A stretch of 64,000 nucleotides of DNA from Sphingomonas sanguinis (lineage in GTDB: Bacteria; Pseudomonadota; Alphaproteobacteria; Sphingomonadales; Sphingomonadaceae). The stretch is from contig NZ_CP079203.1 in assembly GCF_019297835.1 (NCBI RefSeq), positions 2,453,001 through 2,517,000 of the forward strand. The letters run 5' to 3'. Position 1 is the first letter of the stretch. Every line of letters begins with the position of its first letter. This document shows, piece after piece, positions 25,566 through 33,649 of this stretch. Position numbers and translations under genes: made by a program. Below the pieces are notes generated by a model. It made no database searches. It saw only the letters and a program-made list of their open reading frames with translations, and was not told the DNA's origin.

Positions 25566-26014
25566 TGCAGACCACTTCCATCACCCCGACAGGCCAGGGC
25601 GCGGCGGCGGCGTCCGCCGACACCGGCACGAGCCAGGCGGCGTCCAGCGCCTTCGGGCTGGGTTTCGACGCGCTGCTCAAGATCATCCTGACCCAGCTGA
25701 CCTATCAGGACCCGCTGAAGCCGATGGACAATTTCCAGTTCGTCTCGCAGCTCGCGCAGTTCAGCCAGGTGCAGCAGGGTCAGGCGACCAACGACCGGCT
25801 GCAGGCGCTGGTCAGCGCGCAGGCGGCGAATCAGGCGACCGGGCTGCTCGGGCGGCGGGTCGACATCCCGGCGGGGTCGGCGACGCTGTCGGGCACCGTC
25901 ACGGCGATCGCGCTGTCGGGGGGCACGCCAACGCTGACCATCGAGACCGACGACAAGCGAACGGTGAGTGGCATCGCGATCGGCAGCATCGCGCAGGTCA
26001 GGGAGAAGAAATGA
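25565..26014 (+). CDS. flgD: Hook-assembly scaffold FlgD, short form
   Basis: The 149-residue product carries the conserved FlgD N-terminal block, FDALLKIILTQLTYQDPLKPMDN followed by FVSQLAQFSQVQQ (quoted in parts: ALLKIILTQLTYQDPLKP; FVSQLAQFSQ). FlgD caps the growing hook. Typical FlgD proteins have 220 or more residues with C-terminal tudor and FLN-like domains. Here only about 55 residues follow (LLGRRVDIPAG to IAQVREKK), so the C-terminal cap domains are minimal. It shares one base with the upstream stop and overlaps flgE by 4 bp. Confidence 0.93.
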   Translation: MQTTSITPTGQGAAAASADTGTSQAASSAFGLGFDALLKIILTQLTYQDPLKPMDNFQFVSQLAQFSQVQQGQATNDRLQALVSAQAANQATGLLGRRVDIPAGSATLSGTVTAIALSGGTPTLTIETDDKRTVSGIAIGSIAQVREKK

Positions 26015-27192
26015 TGTTCGGTGCGATCTATGTCGGCCTGTCCGGCCTCAACGCCTATTCCAAGGGCCTGCAACAGGTCAGCAACAACGTTGCGAACCTC
26101 AACACCACGGGGTTCAAGGGCGCGACGGTCAGCTTCCGCAATCTGTACGGCCAGTCGGATCGCGGGGGCATGGCGATGACCGGCCAGGGGGGCAGCGGCG
26201 GCCATGGCGTCGCGGTCGATGACGGCACGCTCAACTTCAAGCAGGGCGAACTGCGCACCACCGACCGCGACCTGGACCTGTCGGTCGACGGCAACGGTTT
26301 CCTCGTGCTGCTCGACGGCGACCGGACCCTGTACGCCCGCACCGGCAGTTTCGAGGTCGATACCAACGGCTATATCGTGATGACGGGGACCAGCTATCGG
26401 CTGGCGACGCTGGACGGGGACGGCCGTGCCGTCAGCCTGTCGATCGACAGCCGCCGCACCAGCGCGCCCCGGCCGACCGCCACCGTGACCTTCGCCGACA
26501 ATCTGTCGTCCAGCGCGTCCGCCTTCACGGTCGGCGATATCAAGGTGTTCGATGCCAGCGGCACCGCGCATGGCTGGACCGCCAAATTCACCAAGGATGC
26601 CTCGGCCGGAACCAACGCCTGGTCGATCGCGGTGACCGACGACAAGGGTAGCGCGATCGGCACCCAGACGCTGAAATTCGCGGGCGGTTCGGTCGATCCG
26701 ACCACGACCAGGCTGGATTTCACCGACAAGGCATCCGGCCTGACCGTCGCATTCGACTTTTCGAGCGGCGTCACCTCCTTTTCGGGCGGTGACGTGTCGA
26801 CGCTGCGCGCGGCCAAGGTCGACGGCTATGGAGCGGGCACGGTGACGGGGCTGGCGGCGGATACCGGCGGGCGCCTCCAGCTTTCCTATTCCAACGGGCA
26901 GAAGGTCGATCTGGGCGCGATCGCCTTGGCCGATTTCCGCGACCCCGCCGCGCTGGAACAGCGCGACGGGGTGTTCGCAGCGGCGCGAGATGCGCAGCAC
27001 ATGCTGCTCGCCAGCGAGGACCCGCGGGTCGGACAGGTCCGCTCGAAGCGGCTGGAGGCGTCCAATGTCGACCTGTCGCAGCAATTCGGCGACCTGATCC
27101 TGATCCAGCGCGGATTCCAGGCGGCATCGCAGATCGTCAGCGTCTCCAACGACATGATCCAGCAGCTGTTCGGCATCCGGGGGCAGGGATGA
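26011..27192 (+). CDS. flgE: Flagellar hook protein FlgE
   Basis: The 393-residue hook subunit begins MMFGAIYVGLSGLNAYSKGL and carries the signature VSNNVANLNTTGFKGATV. The typical DLDLSVDGNGFLVL and LYARTGSFEVDTNGYIV segments follow. Central variable beta-rich domains lie at about residues 135-300, and the C-terminal helix has VRSKRLEASNVDLSQQFGDL and FQAASQIVSVSNDMIQQLF. It is of normal size and forms the curved hook outside the cell. The following gene overlaps by 4 bp. Confidence 0.96.
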   Translation: MMFGAIYVGLSGLNAYSKGLQQVSNNVANLNTTGFKGATVSFRNLYGQSDRGGMAMTGQGGSGGHGVAVDDGTLNFKQGELRTTDRDLDLSVDGNGFLVLLDGDRTLYARTGSFEVDTNGYIVMTGTSYRLATLDGDGRAVSLSIDSRRTSAPRPTATVTFADNLSSSASAFTVGDIKVFDASGTAHGWTAKFTKDASAGTNAWSIAVTDDKGSAIGTQTLKFAGGSVDPTTTRLDFTDKASGLTVAFDFSSGVTSFSGGDVSTLRAAKVDGYGAGTVTGLAADTGGRLQLSYSNGQKVDLGAIALADFRDPAALEQRDGVFAAARDAQHMLLASEDPRVGQVRSKRLEASNVDLSQQFGDLILIQRGFQAASQIVSVSNDMIQQLFGIRGQG

Positions 27193-27929
27193 CGCCCGGC
27201 GCGCGCACCTGGTTGCCGGTCGATACCGTGCCGCCCGCGTCGCTCCGTGCGCTGCTGGCGGAGGTGGTCGAGCCATGGTCAGCACGCTGGTTCGCGGGCG
27301 AGGGGCTGCGTCTGTCGTCGCTGCGGCGCGAGGGCGGCGGGCCGTGGTCGTGGCGGTCGCTGGATGCCGGGCTAATGCTCGGCACCACGGCCGATACCAT
27401 GGCGCGGATCGGCGCGCGGATGCTGGGGGTGGATGCCGAGGACCGCGCCGCGCCCGACCGCGCCTTGCTGGAGGAGGTGGCGGAGGACTGCCTCGTCGAT
27501 CTGCGGGCGCGGTTGGCGCAGGTCGTCGCCATGGCCCCCGACGCCGAGTGGCGACCGGTCGTGCGCACCACCAGCTGGGTCGCGACGATCGGCACAGCGC
27601 CGCTGTCACTCGGGATCGCGCTGACCGACACGCTGTTCGCGCAACTCGTACTGCGCGTGCTCCCGCCCGCCCCTGCCGGTCCGCTCGGCTCGGGCATGAC
27701 CGCGCTGGCCGCGACGCCGGTGACGGTGAGCGCGGCGGTCGGCCGGGCCGAACTCAGCGTCGCCGATCTTCGGGCGCTGGAGATCGGCGACGTGATCGTG
27801 CTCGACCGCCCGCTCGCCGAGCCGGTGCCCCTCGCGGTCGATGGCCACGCCCTGCCACGCGGCACCGCCCGCATCGTCGCCGCCGAGCCGCCCTTTCTCG
27901 ACATCGTCCAGGCCGCAACCCCAGCATGA
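27189..27929 (+). CDS. Short FliM/SctQ-like C-ring protein
   Basis: The 246-residue product ends in a SpoA (surface-presentation) domain: LSVADLRALEIGDVIVLDRPL and AVDGHALPRGTARIV, residues about 180-235. It precedes fliN with an ATGA overlap, the fliM position. Normal FliM has about 330 residues, an N-terminal CheY-binding motif (LSQxEIDxLL type) and a CheC-like middle domain with a GGxG motif that binds FliG. None of these is clear here. The middle region (residues 50-165) is divergent and more like injectisome SctQ. It is therefore best described as a reduced FliM, consistent with the missing FliG. Confidence 0.75.
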   Translation: MTPGARTWLPVDTVPPASLRALLAEVVEPWSARWFAGEGLRLSSLRREGGGPWSWRSLDAGLMLGTTADTMARIGARMLGVDAEDRAAPDRALLEEVAEDCLVDLRARLAQVVAMAPDAEWRPVVRTTSWVATIGTAPLSLGIALTDTLFAQLVLRVLPPAPAGPLGSGMTALAATPVTVSAAVGRAELSVADLRALEIGDVIVLDRPLAEPVPLAVDGHALPRGTARIVAAEPPFLDIVQAATPA

Positions 27930-28210
27930 GCATATCCGTGACAGACACCATCACCCCCATCACGCCCCGCGTCAGTGCCAAGCTGATCGACACGGTCGAA
28001 GTCGCGCTCGACGCCTTTCTGGGGAGCAGCCGGATGAACGTCGGCGCGCTGACCGCGCTGACACCGGGATCGGTCGTCACGCTCGATGCCGCGCTCAACC
28101 GGCAGGTGGAGCTGCGCCTGAACGGCGTCGCGGTCGCGCGGGGCGAGCTGGTCGCGGTGGGCGAGAGTTTCGGGGTCCGTCTCGCCGAGATCGTCGAATG
28201 GCCGCAATGA
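27926..28210 (+). CDS. fliN: Flagellar C-ring protein FliN
   Basis: The 94-residue protein is essentially a single SpoA domain: MNVGALTALTPGSVVTLD, then VELRLNGVAVARGELVAVGESFGVRLAEIV. FliN forms the base of the C ring and docks FliH-FliI for export. The start ATG overlaps the fliM-like stop, and fliO overlaps its stop. The length is normal for alphaproteobacterial FliN. Confidence 0.9.
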   Translation: MSISVTDTITPITPRVSAKLIDTVEVALDAFLGSSRMNVGALTALTPGSVVTLDAALNRQVELRLNGVAVARGELVAVGESFGVRLAEIVEWPQ

Positions 28211-28551
28211 GCCTGGTGACGATGCTCGCCGCCGCGCCCGCCCGGCTGGGTGGTGGCGGGGCGCTCGACGTGTCGCTGGGGCGGATCGTGTCGGCGCTGC
28301 TCGTCTGCCTGTTGCTGGCCGGTGGCGTGGCATGGCTGTTGAAGCGGGGCGGCGGCCGGATCGACTGGGCGGCGCTGAAGCCGCTGAACGCGGTGCCCGC
28401 GCGCCGGATCGCGCTGATCGAGACGCGGCGGATCAGCGCCCATGCCGATATCTGCCTGTTCCGCTGCGACGACGAGGCTTTCCTGATCCTGTCGTCGGCG
28501 ACCACCCAGCGCGTGCTGCGCCGCGGCCCCGCACGCGCGGATCAGTCATGA
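28207..28551 (+). CDS. fliO: Flagellar assembly protein FliO
   Basis: The 114-residue protein has one hydrophobic segment (about residues 26-43, IVSALLVCLLLAGGVAWLL) followed by a basic cytoplasmic domain with RIALIETRRISAHADICLFRCDDEAFLIL-like sequence, the FliO pattern. FliO stabilises FliP during gate assembly, and fliP follows with a 4-bp overlap. An in-frame ATG at 28198 would add three residues; the ATG at 28207 forms the usual ATGA overlap. Confidence 0.88.
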   Translation: MSLVTMLAAAPARLGGGGALDVSLGRIVSALLVCLLLAGGVAWLLKRGGGRIDWAALKPLNAVPARRIALIETRRISAHADICLFRCDDEAFLILSSATTQRVLRRGPARADQS

Positions 28552-29216
28552 ACGCGCTAGCCGTCGCCGCACCGCTGGCGGGCGGGATCATCGGCAACGA
28601 CGTCGTTCGCACCGCGCTGATCCTGACCCTGCTGGCGGTCATCCCCGCCATCGTCATCAGCATGACCAGCTTCGTGCGCACGGTCATCGTGCTGTCGATG
28701 GTCCGCCATGCCTTCGGGATGCCGGAGACGCCGCCCAACCCGGTGCTGATCGCGCTGGCGTTGTTCCTGACCGCCTTCACCATGTCGCCGACGCTGACCC
28801 GTATCAACGCCGACGCGCTGCAACCGATGATGGCCGGGCGGATCGGCGTGGAGCAGGCGCTGGCGGCGGGCGTCGCCCCGTTGCGGCGCTTCATGCTGGC
28901 GCAGACCCGCGACGCCGATCTCGAATCGATCTACGCCATCGCCAAGACGCCGCTGCCGCGCCGGGCGGAGGATGTCGAAACGCTCAAGCTCGCCCCCGCC
29001 TTCATCCTCAACGAGCTGCGCGTGTCGTTCACGATCGGCTTCGTGATCCTGCTGCCCTTCCTGCTCATCGATCTGGTCGTCGCCTCGATCCTGTTGGCGC
29101 TGGGCATGATGATGGTGCCCCCGGCGACGATTTCCCTGCCGATCAAGATCCTGATGTTCGTCCTGATCGATGGCTGGGGTCTGGTCCTCCAGGGGGTGCT
29201 CGGCAGCTTTCGATGA
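28548..29216 (+). CDS. fliP: Flagellar export gate protein FliP
   Basis: The 222-residue protein matches FliP, with IPAIVISMTSFVRTVIVLSMVR, GMPETPPNPVLIALALFLT and FILNELRVSFTIGFVILLPFLLIDLVVAS (quoted in parts: LNELRVSFTIGFVI; LPFLLIDLVV). Four hydrophobic segments are visible. FliP forms the export pore with FliQ and FliR, which lie at the start of the first block. The start chosen is the ATG overlapping the fliO stop; no long cleavable signal peptide is present. Confidence 0.95.
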   Translation: MNALAVAAPLAGGIIGNDVVRTALILTLLAVIPAIVISMTSFVRTVIVLSMVRHAFGMPETPPNPVLIALALFLTAFTMSPTLTRINADALQPMMAGRIGVEQALAAGVAPLRRFMLAQTRDADLESIYAIAKTPLPRRAEDVETLKLAPAFILNELRVSFTIGFVILLPFLLIDLVVASILLALGMMMVPPATISLPIKILMFVLIDGWGLVLQGVLGSFR

Positions 29217-29965
29217 AAGGGCGGGCGATGAAGGCGCGCGCGGGTCTGGACATCGTCGTGGTGCCGCCGCGCGTGGAGGCGTCGCTGTGGCGGCGGCTTC
29301 GCTTCGAGAAGGAGGCGGGGTGCCGCCAGCTGATCTTCACCCGCTATCGCGCGCTCGCCCGCGCCATCGCCCGGCGACAGCATGGCCGCCGCCCACCGCA
29401 TGGGGCCGAACTGGGCGACATGGAGCATTTCGCTTACCAAGGCCTGCTCCAAGCGATCGACCGCTATGATCCGCTGCGCGGCATCCCGTTCGGCGCCTTT
29501 GCCCGGCGGCGGATCGTCGGCAGCGTGGCGGACGGCGTGGCGCGGATGAGCGAGATCGACGCCGCCTGGTGTCAGCGCCGCCGACAGGAGGTCGACCGCG
29601 CCCGCTCGCTGACCGACGCCGAACCCGAGGATGCCGATCCGGTGGCGGCGCTCGCGGCGCTGGCGGCGGGGCTTGCGCTCGGGATCATGATCGAGGGCAG
29701 CGCGATCCCGGTCGGCGAGGACGCCCCCGACCCGCGCCCCGATGCCTATCAGAGTCTCGCATGGCGCGAACTCCAGGTGCTGATCGCGCGCGGCATCGCC
29801 GAACTGCCCGAGCGCGAGGGCTGGATCATCCGCCAGCATTACGAGGCGGGGGTCAGCTTTACCCAGATCGCCGACCTGCTCGGCCTGACCAAGGGCCGGG
29901 TGTCCCAGATTCACGCCGCCGCGATCGGCCGGTTGCGACAGCGCTTAAATGGCTACAGGAGATGA
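29213..29965 (+). CDS. fliA: RNA polymerase sigma factor for flagellar genes (FliA/sigma-28 type)
   Basis: The 250-residue sigma-70-family protein has region 2 (EHFAYQGLLQAIDRYDPLRGIPFGAFARRRI, quoted in parts: LLQAIDRYDPLRGIPFGAFA), which is typical of FliA/WhiG. Region 4 is a helix-turn-helix (AELPEREGWIIRQHYEAGVS, then FTQIADLLGLTKGRVSQIH). It overlaps fliP by 4 bp. In other bacteria FliA switches on late genes (flagellin, motor, chemotaxis). No FlgM anti-sigma factor is recognisable in this window. Its location inside the basal-body operon makes it a middle gene. Confidence 0.88.
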   Translation: MKGRAMKARAGLDIVVVPPRVEASLWRRLRFEKEAGCRQLIFTRYRALARAIARRQHGRRPPHGAELGDMEHFAYQGLLQAIDRYDPLRGIPFGAFARRRIVGSVADGVARMSEIDAAWCQRRRQEVDRARSLTDAEPEDADPVAALAALAAGLALGIMIEGSAIPVGEDAPDPRPDAYQSLAWRELQVLIARGIAELPEREGWIIRQHYEAGVSFTQIADLLGLTKGRVSQIHAAAIGRLRQRLNGYRR

Positions 29966-29969
29966 TGTC

Positions 29970-30533
29970 ATGCTGATGTGCGGTGACGAAGACATGGCGC
30001 GGCTGATCGCGGTGGCGGAGACCGGCACGGGCGAAGAGATCGGCTTGGCCGAGCGGCTGATCGACGCCTATCCCGACGATGCGCGGCTGCATTTCCTGCG
30101 CGGATCGTTCCTGGCGGGCAGCGCGCGGCCGATCGAGGCGCATGCGTCGCTGTCGCGGGCGGTGGCGCTGGCCCCGGACTTTCACCTTGCCCGCTTCCAG
30201 CTCGGATTTTTCGAGCTGACGTCCGCCGAACCCGCGCGGGCTCTGGCGACGTGGGAGCCGCTATCGACGCTGCCCGAGGATCATTATCTGGCGCATTTCG
30301 TCGCCGGGCTGACGCATCTGATCCATGACCGTTTCCCGGAGGCGATCCGCGCCCTGGACGCCGGGATCGCCGCCAACATGGAGAACCCGCCGCTCAATCG
30401 CGACATGGGCCTCATCATCGAACAATGCGGCGGACTCGTCGCCAAGCCAGCGGCGGAGGCGCAGCCGGTCGAAGAGGCGTCGGCGACGTCGTTCCTGCTG
30501 GGTCAGCTGGGTGGGAGGGGGCCGACGCCGTGA
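29970..30533 (+). CDS. Small TPR protein of the flagellar operon
   Basis: The ATG at 29970 is preceded at proper distance by AGGAG; an upstream ATG at 29949 would overlap fliA. The 187-residue product has TPR-like helical pairs (LAERLIDAYPDDARLHFLRG, then ARPIEAHASLSRAVALAPDF and FPEAIRALDAGIAANMENPP). It ends in a low-complexity Ala/Glu stretch. It may be a scaffold or chaperone for assembly or secretion. It is translationally coupled to the next small gene (GTGA). Confidence 0.75.
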   Translation: MLMCGDEDMARLIAVAETGTGEEIGLAERLIDAYPDDARLHFLRGSFLAGSARPIEAHASLSRAVALAPDFHLARFQLGFFELTSAEPARALATWEPLSTLPEDHYLAHFVAGLTHLIHDRFPEAIRALDAGIAANMENPPLNRDMGLIIEQCGGLVAKPAAEAQPVEEASATSFLLGQLGGRGPTP

Positions 30534-30862
30534 CCCGGATTATCGGCGCCGAGCATGTCCTGCTGTTGCTGCGCGAGAAGCTGGCCAGGGCGGGGCAGCG
30601 GCGCGCCGGTCCGTCGGCCGCCGCGCGGACCGATCCGCGCCCCCTCGACCGGCTGCGGGCGATGGCGGGTTTCGACGCGCTGGGCGAGGAGGAACGGCGG
30701 CGCGCGGTGGTCCACGCGCTGCTCGCCGAGGAGCTGGGCGATGCGGTCGCCAATGACGCGGCGTTCGGCGCAGTGCTCGACGACGTGTTGCGCATCATCG
30801 CCGAGATGCCGGGCGGCGGCGCGATGATCGACCGCGCCGCCATGGCCCTGCGCGACGGTTGA
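30530..30862 (+). CDS. Small helical protein at the end of the flagellar operon
   Basis: The GTG at 30530 overlaps the TPR stop, giving 110 residues. The product is Ala/Arg-rich and probably helical (HVLLLLREKLARAGQRR; GEEERRRAVVHALLAEELGD; FGAVLDDVLRIIAEMPGGG). No family is recognised. Coupling to the TPR gene indicates a real gene and suggests a flagellar accessory role. It is not FlgJ: there is no rod-binding FE-x-L-F/L motif and no muramidase domain. It has the same length as the protein in the fliG position, but no evident similarity. Confidence 0.6.
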   Translation: MTRIIGAEHVLLLLREKLARAGQRRAGPSAAARTDPRPLDRLRAMAGFDALGEEERRRAVVHALLAEELGDAVANDAAFGAVLDDVLRIIAEMPGGGAMIDRAAMALRDG

Positions 30863-31091
30863 GCCGGATCGACATTCGTCCCCCTCCGCGCCTCTGCGGG
30901 AACCAAAACTATGAGACGGAAGGGCTTGCCCTGCCCGCCCCTCCCCCGTTAAACGCCCGTCATTCGCAAGGACCCGGTGAAATTCCGGGTGGCTATTCCG
31001 GCCGCCGATCCGCCGGACAACAGAATGCATGGCCCTATCCCCGCTCCTGCCATCAGGACGCGCGCCGCCATGCGCGACATTCTGGTATTTC
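30863..31091 (+). promoter_or_regulatory. Structured leader upstream of the SulP transporter
   Basis: The 229-bp gap contains two adjacent stem-loops just before the transporter: ACCCGG 30972-30977 pairing with CCGGGT 30985-30990 around TGAAATT, and TCCGGC 30997-31002 pairing with GCCGGA 31012-31017. They lie 75-120 nt upstream of the ATG and could be a cis-regulatory RNA. A conserved RNA called sul1 is reported upstream of sulfate transporter genes in Alphaproteobacteria, but I could not match its consensus from memory. The rest of the gap is GC-rich without clear signals. Confidence 0.4.
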
Positions 31092-32573
31092 ATGACTGTT
31101 CAAACCTATCGAACCCAATGGTTCTCCGGCCTGGGAGACGCACGCCGTGACGTGCTCGCCGGGCTGGTCGTCGCCCTCGCGCTGATCCCCGAGGCGATCG
31201 GCTTTTCGATCATCTCGGGCGTCGATCCGCGCGTCGGGCTGTACGCCTCGGTCGCGATCGCGATCGTCATTTCCTTTCTGGGCGGGCGGCCCGCGATGAT
31301 CTCCGCCGCGACCGCCGCCGTGGCGGTCGTCGTGACCCCGCTGGTCCGCGAACACGGCGTCGACTATCTCTTTGCCGCGACCATCCTGATGGGGCTGATC
31401 CAGATCGCCGCCGGGGTATTGCGCCTCGACCTGGTGATGCAGTTCGTCTCGCGCTCGGTCATTACCGGCTTCGTCAACGCGCTCGCCATCCTGATCTTCA
31501 TGGCGCAGCTGCCGCAACTGACCGGCGTGACGTGGCACAGCTATGCGATGGTCGCCGCCGGGCTTGCCATCATCTACCTCCTACCGCGCGTGACCAGGGC
31601 GGTGCCTTCGCCGCTTGTCGCGATCCTGGTGCTGGCGGGGATCAGCATCGCCATGGGCCTGCCGGTGCGCACGGTCGGCGATATGGGCCGCCTGCCCGAG
31701 GGACTGCCCAGCCTGACGCTGCCCAATGTGCCGCTGACCTGGGAGACGCTGCGTATCATCCTGCCCTATTCGCTGACCATGGCCGCCGTCGGCCTGCTCG
31801 AATCGCTGCTGACCGCGCAGATCGTCGACGACATGACCGACACCGACAGCGACAAGCGCCGCGAGTGCATGGGACAGGGCGGCGCGAACATCGCCGCTGC
31901 GCTGGTCGGCGGCATGGGCGGTTGCGCGATGATCGGCCAGTCGGTGATCAACGTCACCTCGGGCGGGCGCAAGCGACTGTCGACGCTGACCGCCGGGGTC
32001 GTCCTGCTGATCCTGCTCGCCGGGCTTGGTCCCTTTGTCGGGCGTATCCCGATGCCCGCGCTGGTCGCCGTCATGGTGATGGTGTCGATCGGGACGTTCA
32101 GCTGGAACTCGATTCCGAACCTGCGCCGCCACCCGCCGACCTCTTCGGTGGTCATGCTGGTCACGGTCGCGGTGGTCGTCGCGACCCATGACCTGGCCAA
32201 GGGTGTGGCGGCGGGCGTGCTGCTGTCGGGTATCTTCTTTGCCGGAAAGGTCCGCCGCCTGTTCGCAGTCGAGCGGATCGAGACGGGCGAGGCGGTGCGC
32301 TACCGAGTCACGGGGCAGATCTTCTTCGCCTCGGTCGACCGCTTCACCCGCGCTTTCCAGGCGGAGCCGGGCCGCGATGTCGTGATCGACGTGTCGGCGG
32401 CGCATTTCTGGGATATTTCGGGTGTCGGCGCGCTCGACAAGATCGTCGCGCGGTTGCGCCGCGACGGGGCCAGTGTCGCGGTGATCGGCTATAACCAGGC
32501 GAGCGCCGACCTGGTCGACCGCTTCGCGCTGCACGACAAGACGGGCGTCGAGCTGGGCCTCGCGCCGCATTGA
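31092..32573 (+). CDS. SulP-family anion transporter with STAS domain
   Basis: The 493-residue protein begins at the ATG at 31092 (MTVQTYRTQWFSGLGDARRD). It has the SulP signature ALALIPEAIGFSIISGVDPRVGLYAS-like sequence, about ten to twelve hydrophobic segments, and a C-terminal STAS domain (from about residue 395; DVSAAHFWDISGVGALDKIV). SulP proteins carry sulfate, bicarbonate or other anions, often with Na+ or H+. The substrate is not determined. A structured leader precedes the gene. The next gene starts 59 bp downstream. Confidence 0.93.
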   Translation: MTVQTYRTQWFSGLGDARRDVLAGLVVALALIPEAIGFSIISGVDPRVGLYASVAIAIVISFLGGRPAMISAATAAVAVVVTPLVREHGVDYLFAATILMGLIQIAAGVLRLDLVMQFVSRSVITGFVNALAILIFMAQLPQLTGVTWHSYAMVAAGLAIIYLLPRVTRAVPSPLVAILVLAGISIAMGLPVRTVGDMGRLPEGLPSLTLPNVPLTWETLRIILPYSLTMAAVGLLESLLTAQIVDDMTDTDSDKRRECMGQGGANIAAALVGGMGGCAMIGQSVINVTSGGRKRLSTLTAGVVLLILLAGLGPFVGRIPMPALVAVMVMVSIGTFSWNSIPNLRRHPPTSSVVMLVTVAVVVATHDLAKGVAAGVLLSGIFFAGKVRRLFAVERIETGEAVRYRVTGQIFFASVDRFTRAFQAEPGRDVVIDVSAAHFWDISGVGALDKIVARLRRDGASVAVIGYNQASADLVDRFALHDKTGVELGLAPH

Positions 32574-32632
32574 TGTCGGAGATGGGGAAGCGGTGTTGAC
32601 CTGCTCCCCCGCCTCCCCCAAACGGCTGGGCC

Positions 32633-33649
32633 ATGCGCTTCTTCTCGGACAATGCCGCCCGTATCCATCCCAAGGTGATGGAGGCCATCGCCGCCGCTGA
32701 CCAGATGGACGCCGCCTATGACGGCGACCGCTGGTCCAAGGCGCTGGACGGGCGGTTGTCGGAGCTGTTCGGCACCGATGTGGAGGTGTTGTGGGTGCCC
32801 ACCGGCACCGCCGCCAACTGTCTGGCGTTGGCCGCGCTCTGCCCGCCCTATGGCGGCGTGGTCTGTCACCGCGATTCGCATATCCAGAATGACGAAGGCG
32901 GCGCGCCCGAATTCTACACGCATGGCGCCAAGCTGATGCTCGCCGATGGCGAGGGGGCCAAGCTGACCCCCGGCACGATCCGGTCGGTGATCGACGCCAT
33001 CGCCAATGACGTGCACCGGGTCCAGCCGCACGCCGTCTCGATCACCAACGCCACCGAATATGGCCGGGTGTACAACCCCGACGAGGTCGCCGCGATCGGC
33101 GCGCTGGCGAAGGAACGGGGGCTGGGCTTCCACATGGACGGCGCGCGCTTCGCCAATGCGGTGGCCCGCCTCGGCTGCACGCCCGCCGCGCTGACCTGGC
33201 AGTCGGGCGTGGACGCACTGTCCTTCGGCTTCGTCAAGAACGGCGCGATGAGTGCGGAGGCTTTGGTCTTCTTCAAGCCGGGTCTCGCCGACGCCACCCG
33301 CCGCCGCCGCAAGCGCGCCGGGCTGCTGATGTCCAAGGGCCGCTATCTCGCCGCGCAGGTGCTCTCGATGGTCGAGAACGACCTGTGGATCGCCAACGGC
33401 GCGCTCGCCAATGCCTGTGCCGAGCGGCTGGCGGGCGCGGCCGGAAACCGGCTGGTCTACCCGGTCGAGGCGAACGAGGTCTTCCTGCGCGCCACGCCGG
33501 AAGAAGCCGCCCGTTTGCGCGCACAGGGTTTCGACTTTTACGACTGGGCGGACGGGGAAATCCGCCTCGTCACCGCCTGGGACACGGACGGCCAGCATGT
33601 CGCGCGTCTTGCCGACGCGATCGCCGCCCTGGATACGAGCACGACATGA
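32633..33649 (+). CDS. ltaE: Low-specificity L-threonine aldolase (PLP enzyme)
   Basis: The 338-residue protein belongs to the beta-eliminating lyase/threonine aldolase family. It begins MRFFSDNAARIHPKVMEAI, has VLWVPTGTAANCLALA for cofactor binding, FHMDGARFANAVARLG with the Asp that pairs with the pyridine nitrogen, and SFGFVKNGAMSAEALVFF containing the Schiff-base lysine. It cleaves L-threonine (and allo-threonine) to glycine and acetaldehyde in the cytoplasm. The stop overlaps the start of the EamA transporter gene (ATGA), so the two are co-expressed. Confidence 0.93.
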   Translation: MRFFSDNAARIHPKVMEAIAAADQMDAAYDGDRWSKALDGRLSELFGTDVEVLWVPTGTAANCLALAALCPPYGGVVCHRDSHIQNDEGGAPEFYTHGAKLMLADGEGAKLTPGTIRSVIDAIANDVHRVQPHAVSITNATEYGRVYNPDEVAAIGALAKERGLGFHMDGARFANAVARLGCTPAALTWQSGVDALSFGFVKNGAMSAEALVFFKPGLADATRRRRKRAGLLMSKGRYLAAQVLSMVENDLWIANGALANACAERLAGAAGNRLVYPVEANEVFLRATPEEAARLRAQGFDFYDWADGEIRLVTAWDTDGQHVARLADAIAALDTSTT

